Assembly (NCBI RefSeq): GCF_036669915.1
Contig: NC_089324.1
Coordinates: 14,238,631-14,302,630, forward strand
Reading direction: 5' to 3'
Source of the DNA: Pocillopora verrucosa
Lineage: Eukaryota; Cnidaria; Anthozoa; Scleractinia; Pocilloporidae
DNA: 64,000 nt
Shown: piece by piece, positions 13,401-23,594 of the stretch
Position numbering within the stretch: the stretch's first letter is position 1
Layout: each line of letters opens with the position of its first letter
Notes under the pieces: model-generated
Told to the model about the DNA's origin: nothing
What the model saw: the letters and a program-made list of their open reading frames with translations, nothing else
Databases searched by the model: none
Position numbers and translations under genes: made by a program

Positions 13401-16400
13401 TGCAGAGAGTAAAGTGTACATATTGGTAAAAACAGCTAAATCTCCGACTCCTAGAAGTGATTAACATGCAACTTCTCCCTATAATATTCATATATTATCC
13501 AGCAAACAGGTAATGAGAACATTCAAACTAATCGGATAGAAATTCTTGTCTTGATCTAACACCAAATTCTTGTAACTACTTTGCAAGTAAATGTGTAGCA
13601 GCTAGAGAGGAGAATTAACAATCAGATCTTGCCTCTTATCAACTACATTGGCTACTCATGAACCTTGAGTAATGGGAATGATAAAAAGAAAACTATATCA
13701 GTCTGAATTTTCATTAATTACAGAATTCTTCTTACAAATTACATGTACCTTAAAGTTTATAGAATGGTAAAATGAGATTTTCAGATTTCATTTGGACTTA
13801 ACAGCCATCTTAATCACATTTATTAAGCGTACTGTCAATGGGCACCAAAGACTTCAAGTAAACTTTATTTGACAAATTTACATCATGGGCAATCCTGTAT
13901 GGAATGATCAATGTAAGTTTCTACACAATAATAATTGATTTTAACATAGAGAAACTTCTTTTGATCACTCCACAACTGGCTAAATTATTTAACTACAAAC
14001 ATGGAGACTTTAATTTCTGGAATCAACTTAAACGGAAACAAAGCTAATGGGAATTTAATGGGATCTGACATATCTTTTTAAATTAAGTTATAATTTGCTA
14101 CTATATCTATAAAACTATAGCCTTTTTGTGTATTACTAGTTTTCTAATAGTATTGCAAGTAGCCTTTATCATTTCATTAATTAGATATACCCAATTCAGC
14201 CTCTGGCTACCAAAATATCTAAAAAAAAGTCTATCTAACTCTCTAAGCCAAAACAAAATTGTCTGACCTCAAGGCTTGATATTGAAAACAAATTGATATT
14301 CTAAACATGTTTTCAACTAACAGGGTTGAAGTAAACTATAAGTTAATTTTCAGAAGGAATATTTACTCCAATTTACTCTCATAAAGAACTCAACTTTTCT
14401 TTGGCTACATTTTAAACAAAACTTTTTTTATGATAAACAAGTGAGGGGCACTGCACAAATCGAAATGGTAAAAACATGTTTTATTTCTTGCATAAATACC
14501 AATGACAGATGAAAAAGTTGTCCTTAATAAATCTAATTAAAAAACCCATTTGGATGGTTTTTGCAACTGAGTGAGGAATTTACAATTACAAGCATGTAAA
14601 TTGTAAAGTAAATATACTGTAAAAGGCTTTCCAAGCCACACAAAGATCTCCCAAAATAACAAAAACTGTCTGCTGTTTTCCTTCAATTCCTTTGCATTCT
14701 GAGTATTAAATTTCTCCTGGAAACTAATCTCCACGCACAGTCAACAAATTGTGACTCTGACAAGATTTTCGATTTTCAAATGCGAAACAAAGCAAACCAT
14801 AAGCTTAAAAATTTGGTTTTATTGACTGTTTTCACTTGATAATCTAACTTAGTCACTGTAGTGGAGAGTTTCTAAAGTTGATGTTTTGAGTACTAGCCAG
14901 AGATTTTAATAAGTGAAACCAGAGATTTACCCACTGGAAACAGCCTTGAGTTCACTGGATAATGTAACTTGGTCACAGGAAAGAGTTTCTAAAGCTGCCA
15001 TTTGGAGTGTAAGCCAGAGATTTTTATACGTGAAACCAGAAATTTTCTCTCTAGAAACAGCACTTTATATTTGAGTTTGGTCCTTGGAAAATTTCCATAT
15101 TATTGAGCAGGAAACGAAACCGCATCAAAAGGTGAAATAGAAGACCAAGGAACATGCACTGTACACATGCATCAATATCCAGCAGGCTACAATGAATAAT
15201 TCACGTAGAGAATCTTAGGTGTATCATCTTGACACCTCTTAGGAAGACACAAATTTTTAAAATCCTTTAAAATAAGGGTATGTTGACTCATTGATGTTGA
15301 CAAGCTAACATTACTCACAATCAGTGTAATATTAAGTCCACTGAGGAAAAGTAAATTATCATTTAAATGAAGCTTGACAGATCAGCTATCTTAGCAGTGA
15401 TTAACTAATTTGATGGAGTAAAAGTTACATGTCAAGGAGTAGCAGACGGTTTACTACTTTAAAAATGATTAAATTAGTGAAAACGGATGTTTTGGGGCAG
15501 TGAGCCGAGTTGTTTACAGTGTATGTTGTTGATCTTCAAAGATGAAGATATCAAAAATGTGAAGTTAATTAAAGAGGTTTATTAAGAATGGTTTGCTAAG
15601 TTTCACCTTAACCCAATTTGTCAAGTTAATTTTGACATAGGGAAGAAGTGTCAAGTCCTCGTAGATTTTATTGGCAAGGAAGAGTGTTTTGATCCTTAGG
15701 CAATATGAATGTAAAGTAATATTTATTGAAAAGTGAAATTTAGAGAACCAGACAGAATAATTAGTCTTCTCTTTGTTCTACTCTACAATAGAGTTTAAGC
15801 CATGGGATTACGAGCTATTTTTAATTTCATGATACAAATTAATGCGCGCTGATATGAATGCTGCTTTGGGGAATCAGGTTTCAAAGTAAATAATTTTTCT
15901 TAGAGAAAAACAAAAAATTTTGTGGAAGATTCAAAGCATGACCAACGGCTGCAAGGAAGACTGCCTATAAGTCAAGTATATTTTTCCTTTGGGTCATGCG
16001 ATCACAGCACGTTAGATTGGTAAAACTCCAAGATTTTCTCACTCGAAATCTCATTAGCACAGTTGGCGACCTAAAGAAACGGCGAGTCTAAATCCGGAAA
16101 AAAATGCGTCCTTGTGGGATAATTTGGTCTTTTTGAAAAGGAAATAACATCAATAAACAGAATCCCTCGTACATAAATACGCTTACATGCTAATGACGCA
16201 TTATTATAATTTGTTCGCGAGCGACAACTTTAATTTAAATTTTCACCTATGACATTCGATTTTCCCAAATATGGAAGCAAAATTCTCCTCCGGATGATAA
16301 AAATTCTGTAATCGGAGGGACAAATCAATGTAGTGAGAGGTTATCCCCTTTGGATGTTTGGACAAACAACTCATCCAAAGGTTTAGGTGTATTAAGAAAA

Positions 16401-17396
16401 AACAGTGCACTTAGGTTTAAAGGCCAAAATGTATTTGGTGCCAGAGGCATGTTTTTTGTGCGATCGAACGTTCTTCACACGAGAACCTCGACAATAAAAT
16501 ATTAACATACCACCACGCACCAAACGCTGAAAATGTGTGCGATCGATCTCTAAAAAACTTATCGCCGAAAGCACGAAAATAACCTTACAGTACTTAAGTG
16601 CGGAGCGTAAAATAACCAGAACATTAGACACAAACTTGCACTAAAGGATTTCATTCACGGTCACATTCTGATATGTATACAGCTGACAAAAAATATTGCA
16701 CACTTGTCTCCAACAACTTTCGCTCACTACTAAGTTTTTAAAATCAGTGGAGCTAGAGTCATTTTCAGGAATACAGCAAAGAGAAAACGAGGCTCGACGA
16801 TTATCCTGTAAAGTTCCTTAGAAAATCGAACGTAGTCGATGTAAAAGGAATTCTGTCATCCGTTTGAATTCAATCGGAAATATATTACCAAGTCCTTCAT
16901 TTGTCTGCCAGCCGTAACGAGGATACAGAACTACGAGATCTAAATTTAATGCGCAAATGTTCACGAACTATACACGAGTGTCACACATTGTACAAACATA
17001 AAACTCAGGCTTTTGTGAAATCAGAACGTACGCGAGACCACAAACGAACATGAAAATACACAATTAGTGTTGGACGAGGCACCGCTGAGCGAAACGGAAA
17101 TTTACAACTCGTGCTCAAACGCTTAAAAGAAACTTAAAAATTGCATATTGCGACAACAGAGGACCAAGGCTACGGTCCATTTATGTAATTAAGAAACAAC
17201 TAGAGAGACTCCTTTAAAGAAAAAAAAAGCAATACTTGCATTGTACCTCCCCAGCGAAGCGGAAGACAAAATGACATTTCATAGCAAGAGAATTCTACTG
17301 AAAGTTTCAAGCAGTGACTCGAAATACACTGGCTTGTAAAAATCGATAAGAGGAGTAGCTTTATCCACTAGAATTCTAGAATAAGTCCTTACCCAT
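1434..17396 (-). CDS. MAP3K2/3-like: MEKK2/3-type MAP kinase kinase kinase (PB1 + protein kinase), 19 coding exons, 653 aa
   Basis: A Ser/Thr kinase of the MEKK2/MEKK3 family, which phosphorylates MAP2Ks such as MEK5 in stress and growth signalling. Coding exons on the minus strand, in order: 17393-17396, 13031-13172, 12565-12664, 11264-11470, 10752-10789, 10460-10643, 10008-10046, 9364-9423, 8651-8715, 8419-8504, 7079-7288, 6400-6461, 5749-5835, 5153-5278, 4331-4460, 3723-3793, 3412-3515, 2712-2876, 1434-1515. All junctions are GT-AG, phases match, and the total is 1962 nt. The PB1 domain is at about 37-115 ([13 protein letters not shown]). A Ser/Pro-rich linker follows to about 375. The kinase has GAGAFG 393-398, AVKQ with Lys415, HRDIK 509-513, DFG 529-531, GTPYWMAPE 550-558 and a final RPSADELL. 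Human MAP3K2/3 are 619 and 626 aa, so the length fits. The start is the first ATG after an in-frame stop in a putative 5' UTR exon. A single gene appears to stand for both vertebrate paralogues. Confidence 0.93.
1516..2711 (-). other. Last intron of the MAP3K gene with Thr/Ser-codon-rich low-complexity DNA
   Basis: The final coding exon lies 1.2 kb beyond the previous one, so this interval is an intron. Positions about 1590-2450 are rich in ctact/actac trinucleotides and read as Thr/Ser-rich peptide with many stops in the plus frames. It looks like decayed low-complexity or retroelement sequence; no family was recognised. Confidence 0.5.
2885..3365. repeat. Tandem repeat, about 3.4 units of 136-140 bp
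   Basis: The landmark TTCTCC recurs at 2911, 3049, 3185 and 3325, with the same following context (caaagttg, acatcat, gagaat, ttcacaac, tacactgg). The array sits in the intron between kinase exons 17 and 18, and its first, most diverged unit begins within about 10 bp of the splice acceptor of exon 18. Confidence 0.85.
4685..4835. repeat. Family E repeat (CCAAT/E2F-motif rich), partial
   Basis: Contains CGCGTTTTCCCGCGC followed by CTCATTGGCTTC and TTGATTGGAT, the same order as in the better copies at 6800-7030, 7570-7800 and 21415-21640. Confidence 0.6.
5011..5141. repeat. Palindromic MITE family F, copy 1
   Basis: An inverted repeat with arms around cacccctaacccaac and gttgggttaggggagg, and an outer end agatactgacattgatc. 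It ends about 10 bp from the donor of a kinase exon (exon starts at 5153). It is homologous to 9749-9887 and 22800-22925. Confidence 0.7.
6800..7030. repeat. Family E repeat, full-looking copy 1
   Basis: Holds several CCAAT/ATTGG motifs (CCAATCAG, CCAATAAG, GATTGGTTG, CACCAATC) around a central AGCGCGGGAAAACGCG. It ends about 50 bp from kinase exon 7079-7288. A second copy in the same orientation lies at 7570-7800. Confidence 0.75.
7570..7800. repeat. Family E repeat, copy 2
   Basis: Same order of motifs as 6800-7030: CCAATCAC, CCAATGAG, AAGCGCGGGAAAACGCGG, GATTGGTTGA, ACCAATCAGAG. It lies in a MAP3K intron. Confidence 0.75.
8181..8372. repeat. Family A element (about 200 bp)
   Basis: Carries the family landmarks in order: gtgacc, catctaatttctccttac, atatcacccctgaatcaaac, gaaatgatcaccaac, ctccttgtcagcacc-like text, tatagagaa, gcatactgatgt. 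Diverged at the 3' end. Confidence 0.75.
9749..9887. repeat. Palindromic MITE family F, best copy
   Basis: Begins GGATCAATATCAGTATCT and ends AGATACTGATATAATGATCC. Internal arms CCCACCTACCCCTCCCC and GGGGAAGGGTAGGTGGG make a near-complete hairpin of about 139 bp. CCCTAACCC-like motifs resemble telomere repeats, but there is no tandem TTAGGG array. Intronic. Confidence 0.85.
10072..10285. repeat. Family D element, diverged copy
   Basis: Shares TTAACCCTTA, gtgaccaagatgga, aatacaatatc, aataaagaaa, taggggat, gttgattcaacacc and gagatcttaa with the copies at 11504, 31721 and 39439. Confidence 0.6.
11504..12172. repeat. Family D element split by a nested MITE
   Basis: Left part 11504-11613 begins AACCCTTTAACTCCCACGAG. 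Right part 12076-12172 ends GAGTTAAAGGGTTAA. The two halves rejoin into the family sequence (ttagttgat) once the inserted element 11614-12075 is removed. Confidence 0.85.
11614..12075. mobile_element. Mariner-like MITE nested in a D element, TA target duplication
   Basis: Terminal inverted repeats CCGTATTTACCCGTGTATAA and the reverse complement of TTATACACGGGTAAATACAG flank 462 bp with no coding capacity. TA occurs on both sides (11612-11613 and 12076-12077) but once in uninterrupted D copies, as expected for Tc1/mariner insertion. It lies in the intron between the two PB1 exons. Confidence 0.85.
12173..12372. repeat. Family A element
   Basis: Starts AAACCCCTGAGAGTAACC directly after the D element and shows catctaatttctcctcac, ggatgagatcccc and gatactgatgtaat. 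The two elements sit back to back. Confidence 0.7.
13435..13640. repeat. Family B element
   Basis: Shows the B landmarks gaagtgattaacatgcaac, tattatccagcaaacagg, atcttgatctaacacca and gagaattaacaatcagatct. Intronic. Confidence 0.75.
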
Positions 17397-17740
17397 TTCA
17401 AAATATCCTCTCTTCACTTGCTGAAAAATTTCAAGAGTCCATGAACTCTACATAACAGACGCAATTGTTAAGATTCCCTCCGATGATGTCTGAGAGATTC
17501 GAAGACTGTTTTCCTGTGGCGTGAGCAAAATCGCATTTTCGTTACACAGTGATAGAGATACCCTTCTTCATTCTTTTCGAGATAATAGATACACGCTTGC
17601 AGCGGGACATTTCAAAGATCACTTGTTGACAATAGCAAGACAAAATATATACAAAACGAAATCTACAGCGCTTACCTTTTCTATAGAAACCCGCTAGCTG
17701 AGTGTCTTGTGTGCGCGCCGTTTTAACAAACATGCGAAGA
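17393..17740 (-). other. Putative 5' UTR exons of the MAP3K gene
   Basis: The ATG exon (17393-17420) has a good acceptor and a GTAAGG donor, and its context GAAATGG is strong for initiation. A second exon ends at 17676 with an AAAAG|GTAAGC donor and extends upstream to an unknown transcription start near 17730-17760. Splicing the two puts an in-frame TAG ahead of the ATG with no other Met between. The exon boundaries are seen; the UTR role is inferred. Confidence 0.5.
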
Positions 17741-17759
17741 TGTGTTCAAAAGGGAAATA

Positions 17760-18331
17760 TCATACAGCTGCGTTTTTCTAGTTGTCCATCATCAAACGTC
17801 AGGTATCGTTCCCAAGTTACTAATGTCAGTGCAGGCGAACTTTAATTTCATTGCAAGTGTGGGAAAAACAGCGAAGACCTTCTGAATCGTCGATCAGGGA
17901 AATTGAATACATTCTCATCCCCAGGTTCCACTGAATTATGCCTAGAACGCCTTGTAGTTTATTGCAAGGTTTTCGGGTTATCTTCGTCTATAATCGTGAG
18001 GTTTCGGAAAGTTTTAAAACAATCTGTTCACCAATCCACACAAAAATTGCAATCACATGAGCATGTACTTTTATAGAACGGGCAAGGTAAAACGCTAAAA
18101 AGTTGAAAAGGATAGTGTTTTTCTTTTAATTTTGTTTTTATTCTTGGGTCTTGACCATGTTATTTGAAGTCTGCTCATCCCAAAGTAAAATTTTCTATTG
18201 CGTATACGTGTGTAATAACTTTTTGGAAGACCTTTTCAAGAACGGAAAACTCACTCAACCTTGCACTTTCGTTTTCGATTTAAAATTCATTTCCTTTGAA
18301 GAAATCCGCTGACAGAGGCAATTTCAATGAG
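17760..18331. promoter_or_regulatory. Shared upstream region of the MAP3K and HEPN-TPR genes
   Basis: Two genes diverge from this interval of about 600 bp, which has no recognised repeat. No clear TATA box or initiator was picked out. A bidirectional promoter is inferred from layout only. Confidence 0.35.
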
Positions 18332-21051
18332 ATGTCTGTGATTTATGGCAGCGAAGATCTAAACTTTTTTCGGCTCACAAAATGCATTCATGATTATTCG
18401 ACGGCAGCACTGAGAAAGGTGTTCATACAAGAATGGAATAAGATTTATGCTTCCTCTCCATGGCAAAATGACACTTCGAGTGGATCACAACTGTTAGCGG
18501 AAGAGATGCCACCGCATCACTCTCGACTTTTTGATCCGGTGTATTGTAATGATTACCGAGATGTCAAGAATCATTTGTCCAACGGGAACATCGAAACTTG
18601 GGACATAACCACACTAGTTTTTGCTCTAAGTTACTCGCACGCTCTTGGTCCCACTCGAGGCACAGTCTACGGGAAGAGAATTTTAAACGCTATACATCAA
18701 ATTCGAAGGGTTAGAAATGCAATGTCGGCGCACGCTGCAAGAGCATCGATATCTCACGCCACATTCAAGACAAGCGTGATGACTTTAATAACAGCTGTTC
18801 AAGGCTTGCTTTCAAAATCTGATCCGATTGTTGAAAATCTTCAGCAAATGCTGACTGAAAGGGAATTCAACACGAACGAACTTCTAAACTACAAAAAATG
18901 GTTGAAAAACGAACATGATCACTCGCGGTCGCTTGAAAGGGTTGTGAAAACATTAGAAGAAAAAATTGAAGAGAGACCTGGGCACAAAAGGAAAACTCCA
19001 CGGGATGAGACCAGGAATTTAAGTTCAGAACGCCACAGAAGGAACGACGCCAAACAATTGGCTACGACTTCTATTGATCAAGTGCCTTCAAAATGGAAAC
19101 TAAACATTTTCACCAAGGGAAGGTACATCAGACTGATAGATAAATCTAATTCATTATCTTTCAATTTTTACTGGGAAGATCTCGAGAAGTTTTTGCAAGG
19201 ATTTAGCGGCAATAGGGATGTAGAGATATTTGCTCAAATCCAAGCAGCTTGCGCGCTCAACCAGCGCTCAAGAAAGGAAGACTCGCTGAAGATGCTAGAT
19301 GGCCTGAAGTCCTCTTGCGGTTTCAACAGAGAATACGGGTATGTGCGTTTAAGCATGAAATTTAAGAAATTCACACCTATGCTCATATATCAGTTAGCAA
19401 AACGAGGAACGAAATTAAATGGCGGAGTGACATGAACGAGGGGGGCCTGGGAAGGGTTATACAGCGAAACCACCGCCCAGTACCGACGCGCCGTTCGTTA
19501 ATTTCGCTCCTCTTCACTAACTGAACGGCTAGAGTGACACTAGAGCAGCCCAAGCTAATACTTAGCCCTTTATCTCCCAAGATCTGATCGTTAATTCTCC
19601 CCTTTAGCTGCTAAACACTTCTTTGTAAATAAGTTACGAGAACTTGGTGTCAGATCGAGATAAAAACTTCAACCTGATAAGTTTCCAATGAGAATGGAAC
19701 ACTAAAACAAAACAACCAATCAGATTTCAAGAAATTTTTTAGAGCAACCTATCAAGTTGTAGGAAAATGCAAGACAAAAAGGCTATTGTAAAGCAATTTT
19801 GCTACTGTAACGAAGTCTCCAGAAATCAATGGAACATTGATTAACCATAACGCTATCGCATAAGCTGAGCTAGAATCTTCTCCATATTCCGGAACATTCT
19901 ATTGAGTTATTTTCAGGATATGTCATAATTAGTGTCTAGAATGTTCTTGCTGCTAAAAATAGTGTTTCAGAAATAAGTATGATGTAATCGGCTACTATAA
20001 ATAAGGTCCGAGGTCGTAAGGTTTTCGGAAGTTTAAGATAAATAATAAGTGTTTAAAAAGGAAAACAAGAATCTTCTCTAGGCTTCTTGACACTACTCCC
20101 GTTGTTCTGTTAAGAAATTGCGGCTGTTGACCAAAATCCAGTATTATAATTATTGAATTACGTGGTCTCAGTATGAATGTAAAGACGTGTCGTTCAAGTT
20201 TATTCCGAAATCATTCTTTAAGTATCAAACTAATTATAAATTGATCTCTTCATTTACCATTATATCGTTTATAAAAACTAACAAGGGGAATAATGAACGC
20301 ATGATGATCGCACAACATAGGCTATTAAATGCACTCGTATTGACCAATGAGATTTTAGAATTTCGTACAGCGTACAAAAACGTAGTCATTTCCTTGAATG
20401 ATTAATTTTGTTTTAATTTTTAGGTTTTTAGCACATGCAAGGATAAGAATATGTATGGCATTCGTTTTACATGACATGGGAAACGACGACGAAGCTATGA
20501 GAGAGGCTGACGAAGCAGATAAGATGCTAAGAGATGGGGAATGCTTTGAGGATTTTGTAGAGATACACAACGTGAAAGCAAATATCATCTTATCTAGAAG
20601 CAAGAACAGCACAGAAGATCGCAAACTCGTTCTGTTTCATTTGAACAGTTCACTCGATTTTTGCGGGAAAGTCTCAGTTGATAAGAGTGTTACCATGGTA
20701 CAAGTGACATTGCGCAATGCTCTGGTTCATTTAGGTTATTATCAGCATGGTATTGCCAAAGAAGTGTCAAAATCTGACGTTGATGTCGCCGGGACTGTTT
20801 TGAGCCGTATTTCATCTCGACAAATCGAGAGATTGTCCGAGAGAAGCAAAATTTACTACAACTATTGTCAGGCATTGCTTGCCTTCAGGAAAGGTGATTA
20901 TGAGAAAGCAAAGAAATTGGAACAAAGAGCAAGACGAAAATGTGAGCTGCAGTCTCTACATAACGAGATACAACAGCTTGATATGCTGAGAAGCCTCTTC
21001 AGTGAACAAGCGGAGGAGATAACGAGTGAGGGAGCCAACATATCCGGATAA
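18332..21051 (+). CDS. HEPN (DZIP3-type) plus TPR-like protein, 2 exons, 544 aa
   Basis: Exons 18332-19338 and 20424-21051, joined across a GT-AG intron in matching phase (1635 nt). The start is the first ATG; the frame is open a few codons further upstream, but without a Met. The N-terminal half (about 10-160) resembles the HEPN domain of DZIP3-like proteins, with the NxxxW..L..L core replaced by ETWDITTLVFAL at 88-99 and an R-N-x4-H signature, RNAMSAH, at 128-134. A charged helical segment at 178-215 may be a coiled coil. The C-terminal half (about 290-540) is helical and TPR-like (AHARIRICMAFVLHDMG, KIYYNYCQALLAFRKGDYEKA). HEPN domains are often RNases or nucleic-acid binders in immunity and stress. 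Large HEPN_DZIP3 families occur in cnidarians. No RING finger or NACHT domain is visible. Catalytic activity is not proven, since the R-to-H spacing is one residue longer than the common RNxxxH. Confidence 0.8.
19339..20423 (+). other. Intron of the HEPN-TPR gene with B-family remnant and possible LTR-like sequence
   Basis: Donor GG|GTATGT and acceptor TTTTTAG|G. Positions 19557-19700 are a partial family B element (cccaagatctgatcgttaat). Positions about 19800-20080 contain ctactataaataagg followed by unique sequence, reminiscent of an LTR promoter, but no matching ends were found. Confidence 0.55.
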
Positions 21052-21414
21052 CGAGCGACTAGATTTTCAATGAAGAGTGCACGATAAACAGATAACCGCC
21101 CTAACATAAACCGACGTGCGAACGAACTTCAACGAACTAGAGACTGCCTCGTGCCCAGACCTCTCCCTGCTGAAAAAATGGACGTACATTCGTGAACCGC
21201 CTGTGGAAGAGAATGGGTTGACGAACTAAAAAAAAAAAAACACAACATACATAGCTACATTGATAAAACTGATTTCAAAATTTTTCCTCTAAACACAATT
21301 ATCCCCGCCATCGCAAATATAACCTCACTACCATAAATCAAACTCAGAAATGGTCGTTCCATCAGATTTACTGAATTCTTAAAACATTATGGCCAGTTTT
21401 TTCATAATCCGTGA

Positions 21415-21640
21415 CTGCATTGGTGTGGCTTTCCTTCGCTCTGTGATTGCTCCTGAAAACTGACGCCACTCTCTCAACCAATCAGAAGCAAAGCTAAGAA
21501 CAACCAGGACTTGGCCGCCCGCGTTTTCCCGCGCTTTGGGCAGCTCTCATTGGCTCTTCAAGATATCTTCTGATTGGATGTTGTAATTACTTTGGTTTTG
21601 ATTTTACTAAACTCAATCGAAAAACTTTCTAGACTGATAC
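21415..21640. repeat. Family E repeat, reverse-oriented copy
   Basis: Reads as the reverse of 7570-7800: CTCAACCAATCAGAAG, CCCGCGTTTTCCCGCGC, CTCATTGGCTCTTC, CTGATTGGATG. It lies about 360 bp downstream of the HEPN-TPR stop codon. Confidence 0.75.
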
Positions 21641-21648
21641 TATTGATT

Positions 21649-22342
21649 AACCCTCTAAACCCTAAGAATGACTAACATCAAATTTCTCCTACAATATCAC
21701 CCCTGACTCACACACTGAGGTCACAAAAATAGAGGAAGTGATCACCAACAAAAGAAGCTTTTGATTGGTAAACAAATTCTCCATGTCAGCACCTTAGGAA
21801 ATGTATAAAAAACTGTAAGGAGAATATTGTTATGGGTAATTGTTGTTGCTTATAGAAATTTCCAAACTGTTGAGTCATGCTGACTTGCATAACGAAGAAC
21901 TTCCCAGAACATTTTATCAAGTCACGTACTTATTATGTAATACTAAAATAGTTCTTAAGTAAGCTTTTGGAATGTTCCAGAACACTTTGTGAATATATGA
22001 ATAAAGACTCGCTTATGTAGTAGAAAGTAGATGTTATCGTTGTAGCGACGACTGTTTTGAAAGCTATACCGAGAGAGAGTTAATGCAGAGGATTGCTTGT
22101 TTCAAAGGACTTTGGAGACAGCAGTGAGATTTTGTCAGTGGTGAGCTAAGATATAAACCGTTTTGCGCTTAATTAAGTTTATTAACGATAAGTATTGTAT
22201 TACTTTGAAGAGTCGCTCCTTGTTAAGAACATTACTCGCTGTTTAATAAAGTAGTTGAGTTCGTGGAATTGTAGCGTTTTCCTGTCGGTAAGTTTATACC
22301 GTAACAATATGCATACTAATGTTAGGTTGTTAAAGGTTAAGA
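21649..22342. repeat. Family A element split by a solo LTR
   Basis: The left part runs from AACCCTCTAAACCCTAAG to GGAGAATAT. The right part resumes ATATGCATACTAATGTTAGG and ends AAAGGTTAA. Removing 21828-22306 restores GGAGAATATGCATACT, as in intact copies. Confidence 0.8.
21828..22306. mobile_element. Solo LTR (479 bp) with 4 bp ATAT target duplication
   Basis: Starts TGTTATGGG and ends CCGTAACA, with TG...CA termini and an inverted TGTTA/TAACA pair. It is flanked by ATAT at 21824-21827 and 22307-22310. It contains AATAAA within gaatatatgaataaagac. No internal retroelement genes are present, so it is a recombined solo LTR of an unidentified family. Confidence 0.75.
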
Positions 22343-22559
22343 TAACAGCTGTCGATAGTTATCCTCTTGAACGCATGTATATGACCACAATCCAGCATGG
22401 ATCACCGTTCAACAATCGTACCAGGCATAAATTTTCTTTGTGCGATACGTTAACACAAGTTATCATACTAAGACTAATAGACAAGAATCTAGGGAAAATT
22501 GTGTCCCAGCAACCTTAGCCATGCCCTGAATAAGAAGCAGTGTTCCGTGCATGTATATG

Positions 22560-22742
22560 TATACATAAAGGGGGTAATTTTCTAAAGAAACTGTGGTGCT
22601 GCGTCGTTAGGAGAGTAGAACAGGAAATTTAGTGTTACAACTGAGTTGAAAACGTAAATTGACCACTGTAAAGAGTCTAAAGGCTGACGTTTTGTGCGTC
22701 TACAATTGCTCTGTTTTCAGCTCAGTTAACACTAAATTACAT
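22560..22742. repeat. Family C element, truncated reverse copy
   Basis: Has aaactgtggtgctgcgtcg, tttagtgttacaactgag, gttgaaaacgtaaattgac and ctgacgttttgtgcg, matching the full element at 40572-40809. Confidence 0.7.
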
Positions 22743-22799
22743 ATATATATTTATATATACATACGTCGATTTCGAGTGCTTACGCAATTCAGCTTCCAA

Positions 22800-22925
22800 A
22801 TCAATGTAAGTATCAGAGCAACTGAGCATCTAACCCTCCGCCCTCAACACAACAACAATCAACTAATGACAAGTTACGATTAATGTTGAGTTAGGGGAGG
22901 GGGTTGGTGCAAATTTGCTCAGGCA
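22800..22925. repeat. Palindromic MITE family F, copy 3
   Basis: Arms taagtatcagagcaactg and gcaaatttgctcagg flank ccctccgccctcaacac and gttgagttaggggaggg, homologous to 9749-9887. Confidence 0.7.
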
Positions 22926-23594
22926 CGTCTACAAGTTAACTAGTACAAAGCAACCCAACAATTGCAACCCAAGGAATTAATCAGAAAAAGGCGAAATTCA
23001 TTAACAAAAAACAAAAACGTTTTGAAACACAAATCATTAAAACTAGAAACTAATAACGAAAAAGACTTAAATAAAATTACGTAAAAAGGGAGAGAAGACT
23101 GAAAGATGTTCTGAAATGACTGAACTTTGAAATGTAAGTTTTTAATGATAAATGAACGCAAAATGTGAAAAACAGCGTTTAGAATATTAGTTTGCGAGAC
23201 GTATAAAATAAAATTTTTGAAAAATCAACGCTGAACTCTGATATAATTGTGTTTTGTCCTTAAAAAAATTCAAAACTAATATTACACTCAAATATAATTA
23301 TACGTACGTATTAAGTAAAATTAGAATACTTTCAAGATAGTATCTTTTCAAACAGTCCCCGAAATAATTCAATATTTATCCATTTTTTTGGAGTGTCGCT
23401 GGATTCACAACAATTTAACCCAATTATACACAAGTTAGGCTTCTATGAACGAAATAATAATAAAAATATTATTAATGATAATATTAAATCAAAAAGTATG
23501 GATTTAAATATTAGTTAAATATTGTTCCATTAATTTGTACGAAAAATTCTTTTCAATTCCAGTATAGACTTCAGGATCGTTAAGGAACAGCTAG
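22926..23594. other. AT-rich intergenic DNA, probable 3' UTR of the peptidase gene
   Basis: It separates the HEPN-TPR gene from the stop codon of the convergent peptidase gene. Very AT-rich with no recognised repeat or coding pattern. Confidence 0.5.

Noticed and set aside
17542..17733. Minus-strand frame starting MFVKTARTQ as the kinase N-terminus
   Set aside because: Joining its natural donor to the next exon puts a stop in that frame; the ATG at 17394-17396 gives the full in-phase protein.
22741..22760. TATATA run as a promoter
   Set aside because: Simple AT microsatellite next to a C-element remnant, with no gene downstream on that strand.
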